Made by a program: the position numbers and the translations under genes. DNA of 64,000 nucleotides from Trebouxia sp. TZW2008 (lineage: Eukaryota > Chlorophyta > Trebouxiophyceae > Trebouxiales > Trebouxiaceae). Shown piece after piece: positions 10,601 through 20,100 of this stretch. Numbering within the stretch: the first letter of the stretch is position 1; every line of letters begins with the position of its first letter. Below the pieces are notes generated by a model that saw only the letters and a program-made list of their open reading frames with translations, ran no database searches and was not told where the DNA came from. Location of the stretch: positions 496,439 to 560,438 of the forward strand of contig BDIU01000063.1 in the NCBI GenBank assembly GCA_002118135.1, written 5' to 3'.

Positions 10601-12538
10601 CCCTAATTGCGTTGGCCTCCATTGAAGGGCATGCATACATTTGAGAAGTGCAGAAGGGTGCAGTAAACATGCCTTTGCTTCTGCAGCCCGCTTGACCCTC
10701 ATGGAATTGACCTCCGCTGATGGTCGAGCTTGAAACCTGGGGGGGTTGCGCCCAGCCTGCTTGAAGAAGATACGCTCCTGATTCAGCAGGCGATGGGAGG
10801 CATAGCATGAGGCGGGATTCTCGTTTCCAAACAGGAGTTCTGCCATTTCTGTCACGCTGTACAGCTCCTTTTCTTCATGGACCATCTGTAATGCAGCAGT
10901 GACTTGTGAGGCGCAGCATGAGACAGGACTCTTGTTTTCAAACTGAAGTTCTGCCATTCCTGTCACGCTGTACAGCTCCTTTTCTTCATGGACCATCTGT
11001 AATGCAGCAGTGACTTGTGAGGCATAGCATGAGACGGAACCTTGTTTTCAAATTGAAATTCTGCCATCTCTATCACGCTATACAGCTCTTTGTCTTCATG
11101 GACCATCTGTAATGCAGCAGTGACTTGTTAGGCATAGCATGAGACAGGACTCTTGTTCCCAAACAGAAGTTCTGCCATCCTGTGTCACACTGTACAGCTC
11201 CTTTTCTGCATGGACCATCTGAAGTACAGCAGGTAACTTGCAAGGCATTGCATGCTTGACCAGTGAATGTGCAATGCAGACATGCTTGCTGCATGGTACA
11301 TAGGCAAACAATGCCAACACTCATGGTGAACCAATTTGCAAGGCATTTGCAAATGGACCAATGGGATGTGATGCAAACCAGCTTGCAACATGGCGCATGC
11401 TGACATTCATAAGACGCAATGACATGGAAGTCGGAGCAGTCAACATGACCTGTGCTGTGTTGTGGCCTCTGTAGCACATGTCACTTTGTAGAATACGTTA
11501 CAGTCCAGAAGAAGATTGCTGTTACTCACCTCCCATGCATCTTCAAGCAAGGAAGCATCTGCATCCGTGAGTGCTTGCTCATATATTCGATTCAGATCAA
11601 CTTCAGTGTAGTTCCTGCCAGGCAAGGTGTACACCATCTGCTGAGGCCGCAGACTGTAGGTATGGCCCCTGCATGCATGTAAGTCTTGTTAGGGTACATC
11701 TCTGCATGTTTGGATGTGTGTGATCAGCAGATGTTTGCGGTGATCACCACACTCTCTGTTGCAATGACTGATACTCTGAAACACTTATGTACAGCGTGTT
11801 TTGTATTGGCGCCAGCGCATTGCGCATTGTGCAATTTTCTTGCCTATTTCGTAATCCATACTCTAAATTTGCATATTGCATGTGACGTGTTTCATATTGA
11901 CTTTTGTGCATGAAGATTAACTGAATGTCTGTGTGGGCAGGTGATAGGTCACAAGCCATGACTTGCCTGACATCTGTGACAAACCAGTTGCTTTTGCCAT
12001 TAGGCCGCTGCAGCAGTGCCAACTCCTCCTTTGTGTCTGTTTTGAATTCGACTATAAGACCTTCTTGCAAAGCTGTTTCTGTGCTAGCCACAGCAAAAGC
12101 CCGGACATCCCTTGAGCTGCAGTGACAACATGTCAATGCACACTAGGTTCTGCTGTTGCTGATGGTGATTGCTTTTTGCTTGGCATGTACTCACTTTGTG
12201 CTAAAGGACCTGAGGCAAGCTGGGAGGTGGCCACCTAGAAATGGTCGCCCTGAGGTGCTACAGGGCGATACATCGGGTACGACGGCAGGCCTTGGATGAT
12301 CTACATCTACGCTTGATACACCACCGATCCCACTGCTGCTACTATGGACTTGAAGGGTGCTGGCCGCTCTTGTTCTCGGTACGAAGGCAGGAGCGTGTGC
12401 ATTCAAATTTCGTGTGACTGGGCTCGGCGCAGAGGCTGAGCCTGTCTTGACTTGAGGCCATGCAGATCCTCCGCTGACTGGCAGACTGCTCAAATGCATG
12501 TGACAGAGAGCTCGGAACCGTCGTAACCCTCTCAGCAT
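4634..12538 (-). CDS. RNR1: Organellar RNase II/RNR family exoribonuclease (RNR1-like)
   Basis: A 3'-5' exoribonuclease of the RNB family. The plant ortholog RNR1 matures plastid and mitochondrial rRNAs and mRNA 3' ends. Exon 1 (12195-12538, ATG at 12538) is rich in Arg, Ser and Ala and suits an organellar transit peptide. Exon 2 (11967-12116) and exon 3 (11530-11668) encode the N-terminal part (GLIVEFKTDTKEELALLQRP; GHTYSLRPQQMVYTLPG). Further exons lie near 10680-10890 (EERIFFKQAG-like helix-turn-helix region), 9773-9980, 9301-9430, 8288-8633 (RQDLTH, VTIDDASTRDVDDGL, VHIADPTRWV: the catalytic Asp cluster), 7557-7795, 6817-7023 (RLVSEMMILAGEAVA), 5908-6155 (GLQGYVQFTSPIRRYVD, the RNB signature), 5248-5440 and 4634-4912. 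The final exon carries a short beta-rich, S1-like segment and an acidic tail. The exon 2/3 intron uses a GC donor. Introns hold striking exon-edge echoes. Identification is firm; minor exon limits are approximate. Confidence 0.92.
5690..5890 (-). repeat. Donor-side echoes of the RNR1 RNB exon
   Basis: The exon ending at about 5905 closes with codons for HFQLK followed by a GTAAG donor and GCTAACATG. Two diverged copies of this exon-end plus donor plus intron-start follow in the intron, near 5835-5880 and 5740-5775. They read GCCGAAGGTAATGCTAGCATG and a similar version with GGCAATGCTAGCATGG. The duplication therefore spans the splice junction. Confidence 0.7.
6190..6440 (-). repeat. Diverged second copy of an RNR1 exon in its upstream intron
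   Basis: This ~250-bp block aligns to 5960-6185 almost throughout: the GGCCCAGC start, the GGTCCCTC/GTGGT segment, CCTGCTCCTC, the (C/T)GGGCAGGATAGGTTC segment, and the CACAGTCACTG stretch that lies in the intron past the acceptor. The reading frame is broken, so it looks like a decayed tandem duplicate of exon plus flanking intron. Confidence 0.75.
7360..7440 (-). repeat. Donor-side echo of the RNR1 exon at 7557-7795
   Basis: The stretch with CATACCTCATTTGTGACC, CAGGCTCTTGCTCTGG and GCAGTCGCATCGAGTAGCTC repeats the exon edge at 7545-7625 (CATACCTCATTC, CAGGCTCCTGATCTGG, CAGTCACGTCCAGCAGCTCG). The preceding intronic words (GAGCACA, CATACCTC) are also copied, so the junction itself is duplicated. 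Confidence 0.7.
7825..7995 (-). repeat. Acceptor-side echo of the RNR1 exon at 7557-7795
   Basis: The block reproduces 7630-7800 in order: GCTGGGCGTCACTGTTGAA, CCCACAGTCATCCAG, GTTGAG(G/C)GTCATGT, the CTCAAGGC(A/T)GC stretch, and the CTGCC...CAACACA tail that is intron in the original. A one-base loss and other changes break the coding frame, which points to a non-functional tandem copy. Confidence 0.8.
8195..8265. repeat. Pentanucleotide microsatellite (CACAG)n/(CGCAG)n
   Basis: About 14 units of a 5-base repeat alternate between CAGCA and CAGCG forms. They sit in the RNR1 intron immediately after the exon ending at about 8288. Such tracts are typically length-variable between strains. Confidence 0.9.
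10215..10680 (-). repeat. Tandem echoes of the 3' half of an RNR1 exon and its donor
   Basis: In the intron downstream of the RNR1 exon at ~10680-10890, at least two clear copies of that exon's 3' half follow at about 110-115-bp spacing (near 10575-10660 and 10465-10550). More decayed, shorter copies of the same words run down to ~10215. In minus-strand reading the copies encode variants of the P-S-x-E-x-N-x-x-R-x-x-x-A-A-x-x-K-A segment. Each ends in the same AAAGGCATGTT junction. The true exon has the version contiguous with the ERIFFKQAG-like upstream half. Confidence 0.8.
10890..11225 (-). repeat. Tandem echoes of the 5' half of an RNR1 exon and its acceptor (111-bp period)
   Basis: A word reading GTCACGCTGTACAGCTCCTT on the plus strand recurs with small changes at 10851 (true exon), 10962, 11072 and 11183, giving periods of 111, 110 and 111 bp. 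Each unit includes the intron end (CTGCATTACAG in minus reading) and the exon start encoding M-V-H-x-E-K-E-L-Y-S-V-T. Three potential decoy acceptors therefore precede the real one. The period equals 37 codons. Confidence 0.9.
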
Positions 12539-12920
12539 GTCAAGGCGCGGGGCTTAAGCCTTCCACATTCACTTGCATCTTGAAAAGCCTGCGGATCTAC
12601 ACGTCCATCTCAGGGCTGAAACTACAGGGACTAATAGCGTCGCCCGATGACCGCAATGACTCGACTGTTGAGCGCTCGATAGGTCAAACGCGCAAGCAAG
12701 CTGCAAGCCCTACGCGTTTACTAAGCTCGATCCAACTTACTAAACCCATGTGGACCGGGCTCGACAACGATCCAAGGCATCGCTTGACTTGCATTGCGCT
12801 GTCTGTTTCCATTTATCAGTACCGCGACTTTCACTGACTTGACGTATTCCAGACTGCGGTTGTGCTGTCACGAACGGATCGCGCAAAGTCCTTCGTGACG
12901 TTGTGACGACACCTGACAGC
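12539..12920. promoter_or_regulatory. Shared divergent promoter region, RNR1 / HAD
   Basis: The 382 bp between the RNR1 ATG (minus) and the HAD ATG (plus) must hold both 5' UTRs and both promoters. No TATA box or other named element was recognised. The assignment rests only on head-to-head geometry. Confidence 0.45.
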
Positions 12921-13731
12921 ATGACCGAAAAGGACCTAACGCAGTTCAAGGGGCTGACGTTCGACATCATCGGCACCCTGGTAGACTACGAAGCTGGCGT
13001 CCTTGCTTGGTGCCGACCTCGTCTACCCAAAGAGTTTACGGACGACCAAATTCTTGAGAGCTTTGCACGGGTGGAGAAGTCGATACACGTAACCGATACA
13101 TTTTTGGCAACAGCCTCGCAACGCCCAAACCCTTTAACAAGTGTAATCTGGTGGAACCTGTCCTGTGCAGGTGCATTCTCCTGAGTTGAACTTCATGCAG
13201 ATGTTTTTGCAAATTTGGCCAGGGATGGCAAAAGAATTTGGAGTTGAAGCAAAGCCTGGTGAAGGCAAAGACTTTGCTGCTTCAGCACTTGATTGGGAGC
13301 CATTCCCAGACTCCAATGAAGCTCTGGCGTACCTCAAGCAGCACTATAAGCTGTTCACCCTGACAACAGGCAGCACACAGCTGGCAGAAAAGTTGGCTGA
13401 GAAACTGGGCTCACCTTTCACAAAGGTCTTCACAGCTGAGAATGTGGGATACAGCAAACCAGATGAGAAAGCTTTCACAACGCAGCTAAGCAAAGTAGAG
13501 GAGCAGTACAGCATAGAGCGAGCGGACATGCTCTGGGTAGCACAAAGTCAATTTCATGACATACGTCCAGCTAAAAAGCTAGGTTTGGCTACCATGTGGA
13601 TCAAAAGAAGGCATAACCAAAAGGGTTATGGTGGAACACCAGTTCCAGATGGCGGGAATGCTACACCAGATTTCCATGCCACCAGTCTTCAAGACTTTGC
13701 ATCCCAGGTCAAGAAAGCCAGGGGTGATTAG
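12921..13731 (+). CDS. HAD-superfamily hydrolase, 2-haloacid dehalogenase type
   Basis: Two exons (12921-13088 and 13171-13731) joined by an 82-bp GT-AG intron in phase 0 give 242 residues, a normal length for the family. Visible motifs are FDIIGTLVDYE (motif I; nucleophile Asp followed by G-T, as in dehalogenases that lack the second Asp of DxD), LTTGS (motif II), YSKPDEKAF (motif III Lys), and VAQSQFHDIRPAKKLGL (motif IV, close to the dehalogenase VAxHxxDxxGAxxAGL form). The annotated start is the first ATG. A GTG at 12903 is in frame but unlikely. The natural substrate is unknown, and a phosphatase role is possible. It is divergently paired with RNR1. Confidence 0.85.
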
Positions 13732-14161
13732 AAGCAATTCACTATTCAGCACAGCAGTTCAATACCCAGGCCTCGTTGCAATTCCTGGCACAGCAATGCT
13801 CTTAGATATCTGCCCATTTCGCAACTCAATACCTGCTTGCAACAAAGGAGTCTACACAGCAGCTTGTGCTCTCAACGAGTTATTCACAACCAGTGCTGGG
13901 TCAACTGGTTTGGTGCAGGATGTTATGGCATCATCAACCTTCGCCAGTAACTGAGCCTCTCACTGGCAATGCAAACCGCTTTTGGGCAGTTATACCTGCC
14001 AGATCTGAGCTGCCCATGCTGTGTTTTGCTTAACGGCAACACGCAATCGAGATATGAGGCTTTGAACGCAGCGCTGTATGACATAGAGCAAAAGATCATA
14101 AGGAACGTGTGATGTGACTACTCGAGTACTCGCCAGCAGTGAATAAGATATGAGACATAGT
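13732..14161. other. Convergent 3' region between HAD and NUP93
   Basis: These 430 bp separate the stop codons of two convergent genes and should hold both 3' UTRs. A CAATACC(C/T)G-type word recurs at 13759 and 13830. No gene-like frame with splice sites was seen. Confidence 0.5.
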
Positions 14162-17100
14162 TCAGGCTAATCCAGACACTGCCTTGTTGATGTCATTGAC
14201 TATACTCTGATCTATACAATCTACACCAGCAGCATACTCACTAAGGGCTTGAAGTTTGGAGCCCTGCTTTGATGCTGAATAAGCTTTGTAAGCAGCAAAG
14301 ATGATACTATGCAACCTGCTCTTGATAGCGACATGCAAGCGCCGGTTGGTGTCAGCTTGACACCTCTTGGCAGTTGATGTTCTGTCTGGTAAAAACGGCA
14401 ACTTGGCTAGCTGCTGAAGCACTATATTATAGTCATTCCTGCACCAAAAGCAAAGGCCAGTCAAACACACAGTTGACAAAAGTGACTGGAGTCTGGGTGA
14501 ATGAAGTTCTGGCCCTCATTGCAACAATGATATATCCATGCTATAGGCACAGCAAGCCTAATCAGGCAGATGTTTCACTTGTATACACACCAGCAGAGCA
14601 TAACATGCAGACCAGTGGAGCGTAGCACACACGTTAGGAGAGCACAGCATGCAAACCAGCAAAGCATAGCAAGCAGAGCAGGACAGAACAACAAGCACAG
14701 TGTGGCATGATGACAGTGGCTTACACATGTGCTGCTGCTAGCAGCTCTCGGATGGTCTGCAGCCTGTCATACGTTTCTATTTCTTCCCTGGCTGCAGAGG
14801 AGTACTGGTCATGGGTCTGCTGAACACTGTCAATGGTGCTCTTTGCGCGCATCAGCAGGTTGCTCAGCTGTTCCTCTGCATATAATGTCAATAGTGTCAG
14901 TGTCAGCTAAACAGTGATCTGTGTATAAAGCTGCATGCTTGCAGGCACACATGCTACGTGGGGTCAGTCTGAAGATGCATCATGCATGTGGCAAGCCTGG
15001 TGCCATAAAGGCTGCAGAAACTGATATCAGCAGATGGCAACATCTGTGAGCAACATGTGCTTGGGCTTTGGCTTGAAGCTGGCTGATGTGTGGGCTTGCT
15101 TGTGCTGCTTCAGCTCAAGATGGCAATGCCAAAACACAGACAGTATGGCGATGCACGCTGCAGCATTGAGAGACTTTGAAAAAAAGCACGTGATGATGCC
15201 AGACAGACTAGGGACGCGTCTCTGCCAAGCGTGACATAGTAGAATTTGTAACCGCAGAAAGTCTGACATGCTGAAAGTTTGCCCAGTGATGGACAATGAC
15301 ATACTGAAAGCTCAATCAGTCCTTTTCTAGCTTTCTGGGACCAAATGCAACTGCAGCAACAAGACAGAGACTGTTCACGTCCATGCAAAGGGTGACGTAC
15401 TGGAAGTCTGATCAGTGAATGAAGAGGGGATGAGGCCAGAGAGCTGTCAGTTGAGGATGCGCAGGGCTGCTCAGGAGTTGGAGGCCGCCAGATACATATT
15501 CAAGCAAAGTCAAACTTATGTGAATTTGCTCAGCGATGGAGCTAGGGATGAGGTCAGAGAGCTGGCGGTTGAGGATGCGCAGGGCGGCGTGACATACTGG
15601 AAGAATACTCACTGGTGTAAAAAATCATTTGGGACAGACACAATTGTCGCATCACCAAAAAGGACTGCTCATATCCATGCAGAGTGACACATGCTAAAAG
15701 TTTGCCACAAGGCAATTTGACGTACTGGAAGTCTGATCAGTAATGGAAGGAGGAATGAGGTCGGAGAGCTGGCGGTTGAGGATACGCAGGGCTGCACAGG
15801 GGTTGGGGGCCGCCAGGTACACCTCCCTGGCCGCCTCCATCTGCCCCTCCTGCTCACATGCGTCCCCTACCGCCTCCATCACCTGCTTGCGCTCCTCCTT
15901 TTTTGGTATAAAACTGCTCAATGCCCCTGCAAGTAAACACCTTCTAAGCAGACCTTCAAGTCGAGCTTTGGCATCAACAACCCCAACAAATGCAGGATAT
16001 TGAGCAGAACATGGTCTGGTGTGTCATGTAACCATTGGCTGGGCAGCAAGTCTGGTCAAAGCTTCATTGAGGACATCTTATGGCATGACTATCATTGTGA
16101 TGCCTCAAACAGCCTGTAAACATGATCTTGCATGAAATGTTGTGGTGTTGTGCATAACCAGAGCACAGATGACAGCTATATCCTCATCAAGGGCAGGCAC
16201 TTGGCGATTACTGAAACATGCCAGACAACAAGGCGATTGCGGCCATGTAAGATCACACAGAACATACCTGGGTCCCCGACACCTCCACTGCCCAGCAGAG
16301 TGCCATATGCATTGGAGTCCTTCAGCAACTGTTGAAGGAGCTTCTTCTGCAAAAGCACAGCAGCTGTTGGCCCACGCTGTGACATGACCAAGCATAGGGT
16401 AACATAAGATGACCAGCTGAATGCACAAAGCTGCCAAAGCTTTGTAGACGCTGTCATACAAGACTGTCTGCAAGAAGTCCAAGCTGCGCCAGCATACCTA
16501 AGTATTATGTGCAGCAAGACAAGCTAGTGGAAAAGAACATGTGTGCATTGCATTACAAACTATGTAACAAGCAGTGATGAGGCCCACCTTGACTTCTGCG
16601 CCACCGCCCACCACAGCTGCAGCTTGCCAGTAGTACTCCAGCGCAAGGCGGGCATCTGTGCCAGTGAGACCCTGTCCATACTCTTGTATGAGCTGGTAGA
16701 CCTCCTGGTTTTGCGCTTCTGCCTGCTGCTGATCAGCACCAAGCAGCTGCACAACATAGCACTGATTGCAGCATGACTCTGTACATGCCTGGGTATTTCC
16801 TGACAATCGAGTTGATGACAGGACATGTCAGCAACGCAGAGCTCACTCTGTTTTAATGCGTCAGGTTCACCAGCTCACACTGTTGTATGCAGTGAAACAC
16901 CATGTGGTTTTGCGCTTCTGCCTGCTGCTGATCAGCACTAAGGAGCTGCATAGCAAACGCTGATTGTGCATTGGGCTTGTGCTGACCTGACATGACAGCA
17001 ATGAAGGGCTCACTGTTGAAGGCATTCATGTGTGCAGTCATGCCTGTGTCCACACGACGTGGCTGAGGGACCTTGCTGAAGGGTGTCAGGCCTGCTGGCA

Positions 17101-20100
17101 AGCAGGCCAAAGCATGTACATGTTGGCTCAATGTGCCTTGATAAATGCTGGCCAGCAACCCAATGGCCAACATTCACCAAAGCAGACTGTGACATCATAA
17201 CATGTACAGGCTCCATGCTTGGCTGCTTGCTGCATTGCAAACGATGAATGTGCATTAGGCTTGTGCTAACCTGACATGACGGCAAGCAAGGGCTTGCTTT
17301 TGAAGCTATACATGTGTGCAGTCATGCCTGTGTCCACACAACGTGGCTGAGGGTCCTTGCTCAAGGTGTCAGGCCGGCTGGCGAGCAGGCCAACGTATGT
17401 AGATGTTGGCAGAGTGTGCATTGATAAACGCTGGCCAGCAGTCCAGTCTGGCCAATGTTCAGCAAGGCGCACTCTGCCATTATACCATGTACAGGCTGCA
17501 AGCACAGCAGTCCTTCAAGCAGCATGCCAGACACACACTTGGCCAGTTCCTCAACAACGACCAAAACCATCATCAATCTTCAGACTGCAATGCAAAACAT
17601 GCTGTTCTGTCTGTGCACCCTGAGTCTGACAACAGCATATACTGCGCTAGCAGTTGATAACAACAGTGTTCCTGAGCACAACATCTGTGAGCCTGACATC
17701 AACATGTACTGCAACAGGTAAAGCTGCATTCAGTCGAGAAATTATGTCAAACCTTGAGTTGGTTGCATGCAATGGCCAGATGGGTTGCATGATCCTTAAG
17801 CCCAGTCTGCTTCCTCATGTAGTCCACAGCTTGCCTGAAGAGCTGGCTCATCAGCAAGACCACCACATAGACCAGGGGCTGTGAGCCATTCTGGGTGAAC
17901 ATGGCGGGTCCCCACTGCAAAACCTCCTCCTGTACGTGTACATCACTATGACTACACATTGACTGGAGAGCAGAGGTATGAGTGAGTCGAGGATTAAGTT
18001 TGCATAGGGACTAGATCGTTTGCAGCCAGCTCACTGCTTGTTTTTGCACCTAGCAAGCAGGGAAGGGGGAAGCCGATCAGCAGGCATGTGAATGAAGACA
18101 AATGCATCCAGGCTGCCTAGGGAGTAAAGTGTTACACTGTGCACACGTTAGCGATCACACAAGCAATGGCTCTTGTGATGCCTGAGCAATGCATGGCTAG
18201 GCAACATATGCCCAAGTGACCGCATGATGCACAGCCAGCAAACATGAAGACCAGCAACATCAGTTGTGATAGGCCGGTCCATAGCCTCAGGCTGTAAGAC
18301 AATTTGACACGCAAAGCAAGGCGGCAACATTGGCATGGTGCAACTGGGTTCAAGCGGTCAAAGCTAGCAGGCATTGCAAGCTTGACATGACTTGCAGCTG
18401 ACCCAGAAATGGCACTTGACATCACTGCGTACCATCAATGCTGAGCATGCATACACAGTCAAGCGAACCTCCAGCATCCCTGACAGCCACCACACTCAAG
18501 GCATGTCAACGGATTGCAGGTCTGTTTATGCTCACCTGTAGAGCTTTTGTGGTGTAGCTAGATGACAGAAGACCAGAAGAAGATGTAGGGCTGATGCGGC
18601 TGGAGGTGCCGAAGGCAGGTGCGGCTGTCTGTTGCACTGTGTGAAGCTTCAGCCACATGAAGTCCTCAATGGTGGCAATAATGGCAGGTTCCTGTAATCA
18701 AACTAAATGATGTACAGCATGGCTATACATACAGCATGGCTACAAATGATGTATATACATTCTGAAGTGATGACCTTGTAGCCCATCAGCATTTTATTGC
18801 TTTATGACAATGAACCAAGAAAGCTAGGGCTACAAGTGTCAGCTGATGCATGCTTCACAGCTTGCAATGCAGATCATGGGTTGCAGAGTGTACAACATCA
18901 GTCAAGTAAGGACAATTCCCTGACTGCTCCCAGCAACAGCGACAAAGGGCATGATGCTTGACTGCATGTTAGTTTGCTCAACTTGTACCTGAATACAGGC
19001 AAGCTGTGGTGCAGGAGGAAGCTCACCCTGGCAACCTGATCAGCAAGACCTGGGTCTGCTGTCAAAATGACATGGGCCGCCAGCTTGAACTTCTGCTGCT
19101 GGGCTTTGGTCCCGCTGCTGCTCCTATCGTTCTGCTGGTTTCTGCACTCTGCTGCGATCTGCTGCTGGCTGTGGCTGGACAGGCTCTGCCTGTTTTGCAC
19201 CCACTGCTCAAGCAGTTGGTCAAAGGTGGCGTGGCCAATGACACTAGATGTGGGATCCCTGATGTCCTTGGCAACCTGTCATGTCAACAAGACTTCAGCT
19301 GTGGGATGTGGGGATTTGATAGTCCAGGCAAACTGAAAGCTCTCGGCCTGCAGCAATGAGTATGATGCACTGCCTGCATGAGACCAAGGGCTGCAGGAAT
19401 GCTGTGCACAAGGATGTGCACACAGCAACATTGACAAGGACCAAGCTTATCATGAGCAGGATCAAGCTTGAAATGAGTCGCCAAGCTTGGGATGGCTCTC
19501 ATGGCTGCCTGGACAGCCTTCTGCAGCAACGACCCTATAGGGCAACAGCAGCATGAGTAGGGTCAGATTTGGGGCGGGCTTGATACGTGTCCACAGTTGT
19601 AAACATACATGTAAGTCACCACCCCATGTGGTGCTAAACGTGCACAGCGCAGCAACAGTATGACTAGGGAAAAGCTCCTATCCAGTAGGCTTTGGATGGT
19701 CCATGCGGTTACCTGCACAGCCTCCTGTAGGTGACCACAGCGCAGCGCAAGGTACAGCACTTGCCAGTCTAGCTCCCTATCATCCTGTACGCCTTCACTC
19801 TTGATCCGGGCAAACGCCTTCAGCTGCATCAGCGTGCTGGATGAGCTCAATGCTCCCTGCATCAGCACTGAACCAATGATTGACTGTTTGTGTTCAGTTA
19901 CATACATTGAATTATGCGCCTCAAGTAGTGAGGTGTGTGGGCCTTGTGCTGTCTGGTCATCCATGCAAGGTGTATCTTCCCTAAGATTGCTCTGATATGC
20001 TTGATCACTGCGTTGCCACTGTGCAAGCAACAGCCTGAGCGTCCCAGTTTTTTGCATGACCACAATAGTTCGCGCAGTGGTCATGGTGCCACAATGGGCA

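Noticed and set aside
10143..10996. Large minus-strand ORFs read as separate genes
   Set aside because: They are RNR1 exon echoes read through; the residues repeat the true exon with different flanks.
13771..13954. Coding exon downstream of the HAD stop
   Set aside because: The HAD product is already full length, and the frame has no family match or splice partner.
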